Assembly: GCA_016872925.1 (NCBI GenBank)
Contig: VGYR01000007.1
Coordinates: 1-35,512, forward strand
Length of the DNA stretch: 35,512 nucleotides
Direction of reading: 5' to 3'
Source of the DNA: Planctomycetota bacterium
GTDB lineage: Bacteria; Planctomycetota; Planctomycetia; Pirellulales; UBA1268
Shown: positions 26,839 through 34,672 of the stretch, piece by piece
Layout of the letters: each line of letters opens with the position of its first letter
How positions within the stretch are numbered: the first letter of the stretch is position 1
The notes under the pieces: generated by a model
What the model saw: only the letters and a program-made list of their open reading frames with translations
Told to the model about the DNA's origin: nothing
Databases searched by the model: none
Position numbers and translations under genes: made by a program

Positions 26839-27798
26839 TCACTGGTCGAACTGCCGCTGCTCCTCGACGATGATCTGCTTGAGCAGCCGACGCAGTTCGC
26901 GATGGTCCGCGACGGCGAACAGCCGCTTGAGTCGCTCCCACCGCTCGCGGATTTCTGGCTCCGTCGGCGCGGGCTCGTCGACCTCGACCGGTGACGCCTC
27001 GAAAAACAACTCGGCTTCGGGCCGTACCGATTCCTTCTTGGCGGTCTTCCTGCTGCCCGGGGATCGCTTCGCAGGCACGACGTCCCGGAGGCGCTTCTGC
27101 CCGGTGGCGACCGCTACGACCTCCACGCTGCTGATCTCGCCGGCCTCGACGCCGTCGGCGAGGGCCACGGCTTGTCGGGCCTTGTGCAGGCCGATTTTGC
27201 ACATGGCGGCAAACTGCCCCACGGTGCTCGCCGCGTCCTTCTCCCGGCTGGTGCGATCGGCGGCAGAAGACTCTCCCGGTGGCGAAGAAATCTCCGCCGC
27301 CGCTCCTCGTTGCCCGAAACGTGTGGCCGCCTGACACGCCTTTCGCCTTTCGCGAATGATGGGCAAGAAGGAGAGTCCCAAAGCTGCACGCTGGTCGCCG
27401 GTCAGGTGGCGGCGAGGCACGTTGACCATCCAAATATGCAGCTCGACTGACTCGTTCACCGACGGCTGCCACTCCTCCGTAGGCAGTGCGATGTCAAGGC
27501 CCTGCCGACGCAACTCTTCGACAGCACGTGCACGATTTCGTCCATCAATCAGAAGCCCCTCGTGGAGTTCGACGGGGGTTACGACGCCGGTAAGCCGAAT
27601 CGCTTCTACGAAGTCATCGAACTCCTTGCCGACGATTAGCGGCAGGCGGCTCGCCGCCGGATGGACGGTGAAGCCCGCGATCACCTCGGGGATGGTCGGC
27701 TGCGCGGCGGCAACCGCGTCCCCGCACGTGGCTGCCGGAAGCAGTGCGACCTCGGGCAGCATCAGCGTGTGTGAGCCATCTACGGATTCAAAACCCAT
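26839..27798 (-). CDS. ParB-like protein
   Basis: The 319-residue protein has the ParB N-terminal-like domain at about 36-130. The core is EFDDFVEAIRLTGVVTPVELHEGLLIDGRNRARAVEEL, with LIDGRNR (83-89) as the family signature. A HTH-like segment lies at about 190-215 (TVGQFAAMCKIGLHKARQAVAL). A Lys/Arg-rich, then acidic linker and a C-terminal helix (RELRRLLKQIIVEEQRQF) follow. ParB proteins bind centromere-like sites; mobile-element versions can be nucleases or regulators. No ParA gene is in the window. The start is the ATG at 27798, preceded by AAGGAG; an inverted repeat 43 bases upstream may be its operator. Confidence 0.82.
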   Translation of the reverse strand: MGFESVDGSHTLMLPEVALLPAATCGDAVAAAQPTIPEVIAGFTVHPAASRLPLIVGKEFDDFVEAIRLTGVVTPVELHEGLLIDGRNRARAVEELRRQGLDIALPTEEWQPSVNESVELHIWMVNVPRRHLTGDQRAALGLSFLPIIRERRKACQAATRFGQRGAAAEISSPPGESSAADRTSREKDAASTVGQFAAMCKIGLHKARQAVALADGVEAGEISSVEVVAVATGQKRLRDVVPAKRSPGSRKTAKKESVRPEAELFFEASPVEVDEPAPTEPEIRERWERLKRLFAVADHRELRRLLKQIIVEEQRQFDQ

Positions 27799-27840
27799 TG
27801 CAAATCTCCTTGCCGTCTTCCGGCGTTGGGGTGCTCGACC

Positions 27841-27857
27841 GTGATCGCTGTGATCAC
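27841..27857. promoter_or_regulatory. Inverted repeat operator candidate upstream of the ParB-like gene
   Basis: GTGATC, five bases, GATCAC: a perfect inverted repeat 43 bases before the ParB-like ATG, with a second GTGATC in direct orientation overlapping it. Such symmetry suits a dimeric repressor. The binding protein is unknown. Confidence 0.5.
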
Positions 27858-28224
27858 GTTCGCGGCATTTTTCCCGGGGCACCGTGCCACCACTACGCAC
27901 GCGGGTGTTCCAACACACATGCGACTCGGAAGGCGGCTGTTCCGAGCCCGTTCCCCCTACGCGTGTACGCGCGCGCGAGCTATTTGTCAGAGCGGGGCGG
28001 CACGATCGCCTCGCTGCGGCGCACCCAAGGGATTGGAACGCGCTGGTTCCTAGTGTGGACGCAGTTGGAAAGCCGGCGTGCGTAGGTGGCGTCCGCCGCT
28101 CGCGTCACGATCGAAAGAGTTCATGACGATGCGCAGGGCTCCCTGCGGGCATGAACGCCTCACGGGTCGCGACGAACGATCTAGGTCGTCGCCGTCGATC
28201 CACCAACGCGAAAGCGAGACGACA
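27858..28224. other. Divergent intergenic control region
   Basis: This gap between the leftward ParB-like operon and the rightward primase-helicase gene must hold both promoters, but I see no confident -35/-10 pair. It contains a 20-base run of strictly alternating purine and pyrimidine (27958-27977), prone to Z-DNA, and an imperfect palindrome GGAACGCGCTGGTTCC (28035-28050). Much of it is open in the primase-helicase frame from 28078, but that part reads as basic low-complexity sequence and is probably not translated. Confidence 0.5.
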
Positions 28225-30957
28225 ATGTTGCGAGACCGATCCGAGATCGTGCCGGTAGATGCCAGTCAGATTCCGCAGGCTTTGAAGGATGCCCCGCGAT
28301 GGGCAATCTGGAAGGCCGAGCCCAAGCCACAACGGGATGGCACCGTCAAGCTCGACAAGGTGCCCTACCGTTCCTTTCGGCCATTCGTGCACGCCAAGAG
28401 CAACGACCCAGCGTCGTGGTCGACGTTCGAGGCCGCGTATGCGGCGTACAACGATCGGGCAAACACCGGTGCCGACGGACTGCTCTTTGCGTTGGGGGAT
28501 GGCCACGCTGCTGTGGACCTCGATGATGCGGTCGTTCCAGCGACCGGGGCGCCGACACCCGAGGCCCGTGAAGTCATCGACCTCATCGACAGCTACGCCG
28601 AGCGGTCGGTTTCGGGCATGGGCGTTCGTATTTTTGCGTTCGGCCCTGAAGTGAAAGGCATCCACTTCGGTAGCCGCGAGATCTATTCCCGATACCGATT
28701 CATGACTGTTACCGGGCAACATATCTCCGGGACGTCTGAGCAAGTCGAGCACAGGGAGTTGCCCCTCGACGCCCTGAGGCAGCGACTGGGACGAGAGCGT
28801 ATGGAGGCGGCCGCGCAGCGGCGACGGGCGCGTGGCGGCGATGAAATCTTCTCCACCGGGGACGCCGGACCGGTCGTGGATGCCGCGACGCTCGGCGTGA
28901 GCGACGCGGAGATCATCGACACCGGCTACGACATGGACGGGTTTGCGGAACTCTGGCGTGGCAGCACGGCGGCGTATGATGGGGATGCAAGCCGTGCGGA
29001 TCTAGCCCTTGCCGGCCGACTCGCCTTCCTCTGCGGTCCGGACCAGCATGAACGCGTGCGACGGTTGATGGAGCAGAGCGGTCTAGTACGAGAAAAGTGG
29101 TTCACGCACCGGACGTACTTGATGGAGTTGACGATCGCGAAAGCTTACGAGGAACGAGAGGACTACTACGCATGGGATCACCTGAGCGGCTTCGGCAACC
29201 GCTATGATCGGATCGCAAGGCGTGTGGCCGAGGCCGGCTCTAGTTATGACGACCGGCGTGCGGGCGGCACGGCGACGTCCATGCAAATACTGCGGGCCTC
29301 CGCCGCCGAGCATCCGGCTTCGGATGCTCGGGGGGACGAGCGTCCGACGATCGTGCTCGGCCCAGAGACCGACGCCCTGCTGCACGAGCTGGAGCACCAC
29401 ATGGCGCCGCACCTGTACCAGCAAAGCGGCCGACTGGTCAGGGTGGAGCGGCGTGACACCGCGGCTGCCAGTGAGGTGCTGAGACGGCCTAGGGAGGCGC
29501 ACCAAATCGTATCGGTGCCTCACGAGATGACCCAGCGTCTTCTGAGCCGGCATGTGTGTTTCGTGACCACTGAAACTACCGGGCAGGGCAAGCAGCGGAA
29601 GAGCGTGACCAAGCAGACGGCAGCACCAGCGAACCTTGCAAAGCTTTTTACGAACTGTGGCAGTTGGGCAAACATCCCGCACCTCGTTGGAATCACCAGC
29701 ACGCCGTTCATGCGGCGTGACGGCGAAATTGTTGGCACGCCGGGATTCGATCCCGTAAGCGGCTACCTATTCATCGATGACGGTACCGCGTGGGAGCCTG
29801 TGCCCGCTGATCCCACCCACGAGCAGGTGCTAGCCGCCGTTGATGCGCTGCTTGAAGTGGTCTGCGACTTCCCGTTTGAGAAGCCCGAGCACCGATCAGC
29901 ATGGCTCTCGGCGATGCTGACAGCGGTTGGCAGGCCCGCGATCTACGGCCCGGTGCCGATGCTCTGGGTGGACGGCAACCGAAAGGGCACCGGCAAGTCC
30001 AAACTCCCGCGGCTCATCAGCGGAATCGCCTGCGGGCACGATCCCACGGAGATCGGGTTTACGAGCGAGGAAAAAGAACTGGAAAACCGGCTCCTATCCT
30101 TGCTGCTTGGCGGGGACCGTGTGGCTGCGTTCGACAATGCCGTCGGCTCACTGCGGAACCCAGTGCTGGATAGGTTCCTGACGTCCACGATCTTCAGCGC
30201 TCGCGGGTTCTTCAAGCAGGAGATCGTGAAACGGCTGAACAATACCGTGCTGGCGGTGACCGGCAACAACCTGACGCTGCGCGGAGACCTGTCGCGACGA
30301 GTGCTGCGAGTTCGGCTCGTCACGCCTCTTGAACGCCCGGACCGCCGCGACGATTTTCGGCACCCAGACTTGTTTGGCTTCGTCCGGCGCAACAGACCTC
30401 GTCTTGTAGCAGCTGCCCTCACCATCCTCCGCGCACACGCTGCGAGTGGCTTTCAGGAGCCGTTAGTCCGGGTCACCAAGCCTGACGGAACCGTGGCGTG
30501 TGAACCGGCGAGGCCCGTCGGCAGTTTCCGAGAGTGGGACGTCGTCGTACGGCACGCCATGCTACGCATCGGCCTACCGGACCCCGCCCGGACGCAGGAC
30601 GAAGCCCACGAGCAGGACGAGGGCGAGATCAAGCTGCTGGCGTTCCTCAGCGCGTGGCATGCGTGGCTCGGGCCGAAAGAGGTGACCGCGACGCAGTTGA
30701 TCCGGGAAGCCGGCGAGGAACCGAGTAGCGCAGGAAAATCGCCGGACCGAGCCCTCGACGAAAAGGCGATGCACGCCGACTACCTGCTCGCCCTGCTCGA
30801 ACTCACCGAGACCGAGCCCGGGAGAACTCCTTCGGCACAAACCCTTGGATATCGGCTTCGCGAGAACGTCGAAAAACCTATCGGGGGCTATCGGCTCGTC
30901 AAACAAGCGAGGGGACGAGATGGCATCCGATACAAAGTTATTCGCGAGGGAAACTAG
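28225..30957 (+). CDS. Primase-polymerase fused to AAA+/SF3-like helicase
   Basis: The 910-residue protein combines two replication activities. The N-terminal part (about 15-190) matches a phage NrS-1-type archaeo-eukaryotic primase/polymerase: PRWAIWKAEPKP, ADGLLFALGDGHAAVDLDD (83-101, with the metal-binding Asp residues) and REIYSRYRFMTVTGQHI. Residues 228-318 match the NrS-1 HBD-like domain (ELWRGSTAAYDG, SRADLALAGRLAFLCGPD and SGLVREKW). The C-terminal part has Walker A GNRKGTGKS (584-592), Walker B-like DRVAAFDN (631-638), sensor-1 VLAVTGNN (675-682) and an arginine-rich LSRRVLRVRL (689-698). A protein like this can both prime and unwind DNA at an origin, as P4 alpha does. I prefer the ATG at 28225; the frame upstream has no conserved content. 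Iterons lie just after the gene. Confidence 0.88.
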   Translation: MLRDRSEIVPVDASQIPQALKDAPRWAIWKAEPKPQRDGTVKLDKVPYRSFRPFVHAKSNDPASWSTFEAAYAAYNDRANTGADGLLFALGDGHAAVDLDDAVVPATGAPTPEAREVIDLIDSYAERSVSGMGVRIFAFGPEVKGIHFGSREIYSRYRFMTVTGQHISGTSEQVEHRELPLDALRQRLGRERMEAAAQRRRARGGDEIFSTGDAGPVVDAATLGVSDAEIIDTGYDMDGFAELWRGSTAAYDGDASRADLALAGRLAFLCGPDQHERVRRLMEQSGLVREKWFTHRTYLMELTIAKAYEEREDYYAWDHLSGFGNRYDRIARRVAEAGSSYDDRRAGGTATSMQILRASAAEHPASDARGDERPTIVLGPETDALLHELEHHMAPHLYQQSGRLVRVERRDTAAASEVLRRPREAHQIVSVPHEMTQRLLSRHVCFVTTETTGQGKQRKSVTKQTAAPANLAKLFTNCGSWANIPHLVGITSTPFMRRDGEIVGTPGFDPVSGYLFIDDGTAWEPVPADPTHEQVLAAVDALLEVVCDFPFEKPEHRSAWLSAMLTAVGRPAIYGPVPMLWVDGNRKGTGKSKLPRLISGIACGHDPTEIGFTSEEKELENRLLSLLLGGDRVAAFDNAVGSLRNPVLDRFLTSTIFSARGFFKQEIVKRLNNTVLAVTGNNLTLRGDLSRRVLRVRLVTPLERPDRRDDFRHPDLFGFVRRNRPRLVAAALTILRAHAASGFQEPLVRVTKPDGTVACEPARPVGSFREWDVVVRHAMLRIGLPDPARTQDEAHEQDEGEIKLLAFLSAWHAWLGPKEVTATQLIREAGEEPSSAGKSPDRALDEKAMHADYLLALLELTETEPGRTPSAQTLGYRLRENVEKPIGGYRLVKQARGRDGIRYKVIREGN

Positions 30958-31031
30958 GATCCCGCCGGCGCGGGGCCACGGATGAGGCGGCACGGGGCAA
31001 TACGGCTCGTGCAGGACAGCAGGCCGGCCGC

Positions 31032-31233
31032 GTGACGATGTGACGATGTGACGATGATTTCAGTTCTTTGGATTTCCGGATACACGTAGGGAGATACCAA
31101 CTTCTCTTCATTCACCTTAGAAAGAGAATCATCGTCACATCGTCACAGGGATGCCGGAAGCACCTTGTATTCCGGGCTTTCTGCGTGTGACGATGGTCCA
31201 ACAGCATCGTCACGGATCGTCACGCATCGTCAC
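31032..31233. repeat. Iteron cluster: nine copies of GTGACGAT in both orientations
   Basis: GTGACGAT occurs three times in tandem (31032-31055). Inverted copies ATCGTCAC lie at 31131 and 31139, one direct copy at 31187, and three inverted copies at 31206, 31216 and 31226, the last three spaced 10 bases apart. The first two groups form a long inverted repeat around a more A+T-rich centre (31061-31125). The 31187-31213 pair forms a palindrome with a nine-base spacer. The last copy overlaps the stop codon of the next gene. This resembles replication-origin iterons, and also could act as a terminator between convergent genes. Confidence 0.85.
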
Positions 31234-31937
31234 CGGGGAGGTTGGGGCCGCCGCCTGACCAGTTCTGGAAGTTCAGGCCAGCCGTCAAAGAGCCAACTGC
31301 CGTCTTCCGTGAGCCTGTACCCCTGTTCGGCTCCCCCCTGCGTGGTCGAGGTCGTCGCCACGTATGCCGGACCTGCCCCCTTCCCATCCTCGCGCGATGC
31401 GCCCTTCAAGTCCCTGAGCCGGTTGTCAACGATTCTTCGGCCGGGGTTGAGGGTGCGGTCGAAAGGCGAATCACCGGGTGCACGTCGTTGCCGATGCGCC
31501 GCGGGAAGTTGCTGCTCTAGTTCATCGAGCAACATGTAGTACACATCGCCGCCGCTGCAGGTCGAGCCCCCCCTGTGGTTCAGCAGCTCGTCCAAGCACC
31601 GTCCGATCACCCGGAAGTAGGGCATGACGCGCTGATCGTGAGCCTGAAAGATTTCACGGGCAATGTTGCGGGCTCGGCAGGAGGAATCATGGACTGCGTC
31701 ACTGGGCCGCGCTGAAACTTCCTGCACCTGCACCACGAAGCCCTGAATCGGCTGCGTGACCGGGGCATGGACGTATTCGACAAGCTGCAATGCTGTTTCG
31801 CCGGCAATCGTGACGTAGAGCGCAGCATCAAGTGGCCCGGTTTCGAGATGTGCTTCTGCTCCCCGTGAAATTGTCGCACGAGAGGACCGGGGCGATTTCT
31901 TTGCGGCCTTCTTTTTCGCCGCCTTTTTCTTGGCCAT
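31230..31937 (-). CDS. Element-borne hypothetical protein with Lys/Ala-rich N-terminus
   Basis: The 235-residue product is not recognised. Its first 18 residues are made almost only of Lys and Ala (MAKKKAAKKKAAKKSP), like the histone H1-type tails that bind DNA. The middle (about 38-150) is a predicted alpha/beta domain with LYVTIAGETALQLVEYVHAPVTQPIQGFVVQVQEV and VIGRCLDELLNHRG. The C-terminal part has a segment GYRLTEDGSWLFDGWPEL that resembles a winged-helix end. The ATG at 31937 lies five bases after the stop codon of the upstream gene, so the two are likely translated from one mRNA. Its stop lies inside the last iteron. Confidence 0.65.
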   Translation of the reverse strand: MAKKKAAKKKAAKKSPRSSRATISRGAEAHLETGPLDAALYVTIAGETALQLVEYVHAPVTQPIQGFVVQVQEVSARPSDAVHDSSCRARNIAREIFQAHDQRVMPYFRVIGRCLDELLNHRGGSTCSGGDVYYMLLDELEQQLPAAHRQRRAPGDSPFDRTLNPGRRIVDNRLRDLKGASREDGKGAGPAYVATTSTTQGGAEQGYRLTEDGSWLFDGWPELPELVRRRPQPPR

Positions 31938-31942
31938 GGGCT

Positions 31943-32722
31943 TCAGCTCGCGGGTGCCCAAACGTGCTCAGCCAGTCCTTCGAGCGTGCGCCGGATCGCT
32001 TTGACTGGTGGCTTCTCAGGCGTGCCGGGCGTCTTCTTCGTGGTGCCGATGCCCGCTCCAACCCGCAGGGCTTTCACTTGATCGGGTGTGGCTGATCCTT
32101 GCATCGCGATGTCGGCCCCTACAGTCGCGATGAGAATGCCGCCCAGAACAGGATTGGGGACAGCGTGGGCGTCGTGGCTTGGGCTCGCGCTCTCACCCGT
32201 AGACTTCTGCTTTTTTTGAGCAGTAGATAGCCCGATCGCTTGCTGGCTCTCCGTCGCGAGTTTTTTGATGAGCATTCCGAGAGCCAACTGCACATCGGTC
32301 ACTCCGAAGGCACTCAACGGCACCGATTTTAGGCCAAACTTCTTGTCGGCGAACTTGACCAGTGCGTTAACGTGCGGCTCAATGCCGCCCGTGTCACGCA
32401 GTTTGGCGTCGCGGGCCTTGGAAGTCTTTGCCGCAAGGGCTTCATCCCAGCAGGCTTTTGACTTCTTGTAGACCTTGCCAAGATGCCCCTCCAGCTCAGC
32501 CTTTTGGGGATAGACAGCCTCGTGTCTCCGCTCCACGCCTTTCGTGACGAGCAATAGCAGCAAGCTCAACTGGGCAGCGCGAGGGATAGCCGGTAAGTGG
32601 GGCCCGTCGCCGAAGTCACCCTCAGTCCCCTTGGCGATGCGATTTAGGTCGTAGATCCCCGCCCGTACGAAGTCCTCAAACATCTCGGGTTCGGGAGCGG
32701 GTGCTGTTGCCGGGCGACGCAT
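31943..32722 (-). CDS. Element-borne hypothetical protein
   Basis: The 259-residue product is not recognised. It is mostly helical and hydrophilic: a short Pro-rich start, then EDFVRAGIYDLNRIAKG, a hydrophobic helix AAQLSLLLLLVTKGVERRHEAVYPQKAELEGHLGK, Lys-rich helices to about 120, and a Gly-rich hydrophobic stretch LGGILIATVGADIAM near 200. It contains no export signal. The ATG at 32722 is a plausible start, although no strong ribosome binding site is seen. The following gene begins five bases after its stop. The pair may be cargo or replication accessory genes. Confidence 0.6.
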   Translation of the reverse strand: MRRPATAPAPEPEMFEDFVRAGIYDLNRIAKGTEGDFGDGPHLPAIPRAAQLSLLLLLVTKGVERRHEAVYPQKAELEGHLGKVYKKSKACWDEALAAKTSKARDAKLRDTGGIEPHVNALVKFADKKFGLKSVPLSAFGVTDVQLALGMLIKKLATESQQAIGLSTAQKKQKSTGESASPSHDAHAVPNPVLGGILIATVGADIAMQGSATPDQVKALRVGAGIGTTKKTPGTPEKPPVKAIRRTLEGLAEHVWAPAS

Positions 32723-33762
32723 GGCTATTCACGGGTAGGCGCAAGTTTTTCCCATTTGCGGCTGGGAGCATACCCACCGGCAAGTTGCATGACATGCGGA
32801 ACCAGTCAACAGCCGGTTTTGCGAGTTTTTTGGAAGGGCGACGGCTGCCTGTGGGGCTGTCAGCCTTAGCGCTGGAAATGAGGGTGGTGAAACGACGATC
32901 GTGGCATGTCGCCAGCATAGCGCGGCTATTCAGGCGCGCAAGTCGGCAAGCCTCCCTGCCAAGACAGCACGAACATCTACCACGTAGCCGAATGACGCCA
33001 AAGATTGCCACCAACGCCGTGCTGCCTGCTTTTGCAAAGAGCAGGGGGTAACTTGTGATCGAGGTCACAACTAAAGCCAAGCCAGCGCGAGACTTGCGGA
33101 GGACGGTGCTAACAAAAGTTGTCCGATTTATGCGGACCTAGTGTAGGCTTCGCCTACAAGGGAGTCCCGTAGGGAGACTTTGATATCAAAGGCAGCTTCC
33201 GAGATGCCGTTTGATGATCGGGGGCTGGTTGGGGGATCTTGGGCCACCGCCCAAGCAACGAGCCCAAGAGCGCCTTGCCTCGCTGATCAGGCCCGCTGCT
33301 GATTGCCCGTTTACGACCTCCGCAAAGGCCAGCAGACGGAGCAGGACGCTTTCTACAACCAACTTGCATTTCGACAACGTTGCATTAGCGGAGCCGATTC
33401 CGGTCAGATTGCTGCGGCCGCACCAGCCAAAAGCCCACTGGTGGCAAGCACGACAGCGGTTTAGTTAAGAAAATGCGTCACCTCTCGGCTCTGCTGCTCA
33501 CCTCGAAGGCGTGCCCCAGAAGCCCTGCAGAGGCCCAAGAATCACGTATGCCGGGCGTTTGCGTCCCTTCGTGCCCTGAGCCCCGTGCTGACCATCGCCT
33601 CAAGAGCGCCTTTAGAGCGCGCCGGCAGCGGTTCGCGGCGATGAACAGTGGAATGAGGCGCTGTGTCATGCCCTCGACCAGCATGCCCCCCCTGAAACTC
33701 CCTTGGCTGGCTGGGGCTGCCTGACGGAGCCGGGTGTTTAGGCACTGATCTCTGACATCTAA
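32723..33762. other. Non-coding region with several hairpins and palindromes
   Basis: I find no credible gene here. It has visibly less G+C than the flanks and holds a CRP-like site (33053-33070). Its stem-loops are GTCCG/CGGAC (33121-33137), TGTAGGC/GCCTACA (33142-33158) and CTTGGGC/GCCCAAG (33238-33255), and it has a 14-base palindrome CTTTGATATCAAAG (33178-33191). Small open frames exist but read as low-complexity or shadow sequence. The density of structure suggests regulatory RNA, an origin or a transfer/packaging site; I cannot decide which. Confidence 0.5.
33053..33070. promoter_or_regulatory. CRP/FNR-family-like operator
   Basis: TTGTGATCGAGGTCACAA is a near-perfect palindrome with the TGTGA-N6-TCACA layout of E. 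coli CRP sites. No promoter or gene start is close on either side, so its target is unclear. Confidence 0.45.
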
Positions 33763-33793
33763 GAAAAAGCGGCACGGGTCTCCCCATGCCGCT
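33763..33793 (-). terminator. Rho-independent terminator of the nuclease operon
   Basis: On the minus strand an 11-bp stem (AGCGGCATGGG with CCCGTGCCGCT, one mismatch, loop GAGA) is followed by TTTTTC. It starts 16 bases after the nuclease stop codon and so ends that leftward operon. Confidence 0.85.
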
Positions 33794-33808
33794 CCTTCCT
33801 CCAGCCCG

Positions 33809-34672
33809 TCAGCCAGCCCAAGCACGGCAGGCTGATCGGTAGCCACATGACGCGCAGGACATCGTGCTAGGGGCCGGATAGAACACGCTCGACTCGATAG
33901 CCCGCCAGACTCGCTCCACGCCTGCAAGAGTGCGTTTCACGTTCCCCGGCTCGACCTCGCGAACGTGCTCCTCGACGACCGGCTCCTTGGTCTTCGTGAG
34001 CACCAAGAACCGGGTCGCGATCTTCTTCCCCGGGCTGATCTCCGAGGCCAAGTGCGAGTACAGCAGAAGTTGCTCGCCTGAATCCTCGACCTGCTCGGCG
34101 GACCATTTCCCGCGGCCGGTCTTGATGTCGGTCACAACCAGCGTGTCGGCGTCTTCAGTCAACAGGTCAACTCTCCCGTACAAATCCGGCACACCCTCGA
34201 TGAGCATGCCGCGAATCTCCTCCTCGACGCCCAAAACCTGCCCCCGAACGCTCGCCGCGGGGCTACTCAGGAAAGCCGTGAGCATCCGCGCGGCCAAAGC
34301 ATCCAGCGAGGCCCGAGTCTCCGTGCTGCCGAACTGAATAGCGTCCGGGTCGTGCGGCAGCCATGCGGACCGGTAGGCGAACAGCAGGGCATCGAGGTCG
34401 GGCTTGGGATCGCCGGATAGTTGGGCTTGGAAGTGCTGCTCGACGGCCGTGTGAATCCCGGTGCCGAAGACGAGCGCGCTGGACACACTCTCTTCGGGCA
34501 GGCCGTCGATGTACCGGAACTTGTATTTCAGCGGGCAGGTCCGGAACGTGGAGATGGCAGACCACGATATGTAGTCCCGCCCGGTGAGCCTCTTGGCGAT
34601 CTCGTTGGCGGGATTCGTGCTGGCGGGCTTCTCGGGCGTGAGCACCGGCAGCAGCTCAGCGCCGGCGATCAT
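33809..34672 (-). CDS. PD-(D/E)XK nuclease, Cas4/RecB-like, with predicted Fe-S cluster
   Basis: The 287-residue nuclease has the RecB/Cas4-type core: WSAISTFRTCPLKYKFRYID (37-56), FGTGIHTAVE (69-78, H74), GRVDLL (166-171, D169), VVTDIKTG (179-186, D182 and K184) and QLLLYS (201-206). C46 together with C273, C276 and C282 (MSCASCGYRSACRAW) provides the four cysteines that hold a 4Fe-4S cluster in Cas4 and AddB. Such enzymes resect DNA ends for recombination or spacer capture. No cas1 or CRISPR array is present, so a phage-type recombination role is more likely. Its ATG overlaps the upstream stop (ATGA), showing translational coupling. A terminator follows. Confidence 0.9.
   Translation of the reverse strand: MIAGAELLPVLTPEKPASTNPANEIAKRLTGRDYISWSAISTFRTCPLKYKFRYIDGLPEESVSSALVFGTGIHTAVEQHFQAQLSGDPKPDLDALLFAYRSAWLPHDPDAIQFGSTETRASLDALAARMLTAFLSSPAASVRGQVLGVEEEIRGMLIEGVPDLYGRVDLLTEDADTLVVTDIKTGRGKWSAEQVEDSGEQLLLYSHLASEISPGKKIATRFLVLTKTKEPVVEEHVREVEPGNVKRTLAGVERVWRAIESSVFYPAPSTMSCASCGYRSACRAWAG

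Noticed and set aside
28078-28224. In-frame extension of the primase-helicase upstream of 28225.
   Set aside because: It is basic low-complexity sequence with no family match. The conserved primase region begins after 28225.
31032-31233. A CRISPR array formed by the repeated 8-mers.
   Set aside because: The units are short, in both orientations and partly tandem with no regular spacers; there are no cas genes. Iterons fit better.
32676-33080. A 134-codon minus-strand open frame upstream of the element-borne unknown gene.
   Set aside because: It overlaps the start of that gene in another frame and shows no domain, and a CRP-like site lies in it.
33478-33927. A 149-codon minus-strand open frame in the non-coding region.
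   Set aside because: It overlaps the nuclease gene and its terminator, has no ribosome binding site and has no recognisable content.
33809-34672. A CRISPR Cas4 assignment for the nuclease.
   Set aside because: The cysteine and PD-(D/E)XK pattern fits Cas4, but there is no cas1, cas2 or array, so a phage-type RecB-like nuclease is the safer call.
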